From an uncultured delta proteobacterium (lineage in GTDB: Bacteria; Myxococcota_A; Polyangia; Polyangiales; Polyangiaceae), in assembly GCA_903906315.1 (NCBI GenBank), contig CAIVJW010000138.1:1-41827 (forward strand): 41,827 nucleotides of DNA, read 5' to 3'. A model generated the notes under the pieces. It did not search any database. It was given only the letters and a program-made list of their open reading frames with translations, and was not told where the DNA came from. The translations under genes were made by a program, and so were the position numbers. Below, piece by piece: positions 41,748-41,827 of the stretch (positions within the stretch are counted from its first letter, which is position 1; every line of letters begins with the position of its first letter).

Positions 41748-41827
41748 TCAGCCCCGCACGACCTCGTCGCCGACCTCGTCGCCGACCTCGTCGCCCACGT
41801 CGAAATCGAGCGTCGCGCGCTCGCGCA
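41748..41827 (-). CDS. C-terminal end of a gene running off the right edge
   Basis: A minus-strand frame enters from the right edge and ends at TGA (41748-41750). The visible 25 residues read RERATLDFDVGDEVGDEVGD then EVVRG, with a GDEV unit three times in tandem. The convergent arrangement and hairpin support a real gene end, but too little is visible to assign a product. Confidence 0.45.
   Translation of the reverse strand, partial: RERATLDFDVGDEVGDEVGDEVVRG

Overview
The window is very GC-rich DNA whose coding regions show strong third-position G/C bias. Its protein complement suggests a myxobacterium, most likely Polyangiales/Sorangiineae-like Myxococcota. The evidence is many secreted lipoproteins with Thr/Ser/Gly-rich linkers, MopE-type Cys-Asn-Gly/Asp repeats, Cys-rich C-termini, PEGA-type proteins and numerous HEAT/TPR proteins of unknown role. 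This assignment is inferred from gene style; no rRNA or tRNA gene was seen.

Layout. 1-2.8 kb: the start of a lipoprotein gene leaving the window, a FabV-like reductase and a two-TM ion channel with an RCK domain. 2.9-6.3 kb: a translationally coupled VWA + HEAT/TPR pair. 6.4-8.8 kb: a PAP2 phosphatase, then a Thr/Gly-rich lipoprotein directly before a radical SAM/SPASM enzyme, a possible substrate/maturase pair. 9-12.6 kb: a propeller-like lipoprotein divergent from malic enzyme (maeB). 12.9-17.6 kb: a MopE-repeat lipoprotein, a RecD-like gene fragment, a DoxX-like membrane protein, a Uma2-type nuclease and an orphan RND adaptor lipoprotein. 17.7-27.1 kb: a complete recC-recB-recD operon whose three genes overlap by ATGA.

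27.1-29.9 kb: the most unusual intergenic DNA. Three copies of a four-half-site GTTGTG/CACAAC unit lie between divergent recC and a TPR gene, and the last copy ends on that gene's ribosome-binding site. A fragment resembling the window's own Bax1 gene and a perfect 22-bp palindrome follow. 29.9-35.3 kb: three exported proteins: a metzincin-like lipoprotein protease, a large Cys-rich modular lipoprotein, and a protein that looks like a bacterial version of the vitellogenin/large lipid transfer N-module plus HEAT domain.

35.3-38.5 kb: a long inverted-repeat element, then an XPB helicase - Bax1 nuclease pair. 38.4-39.1 kb: a DUF4160-DUF2442 pair abutting a truncated DsbA-family gene. 39.6-41.7 kb: a Cys-rich lipoprotein, a PEGA-type membrane protein and another Cys-rich lipoprotein, converging on a gene that runs off the right edge.

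Two DNA-processing systems (RecBCD and XPB-Bax1) lie about 9 kb apart. Three gene fragments (RecD-like, Bax1-like, DsbA-like) and at least two inverted-repeat elements show that the intergenic DNA has been rearranged repeatedly.
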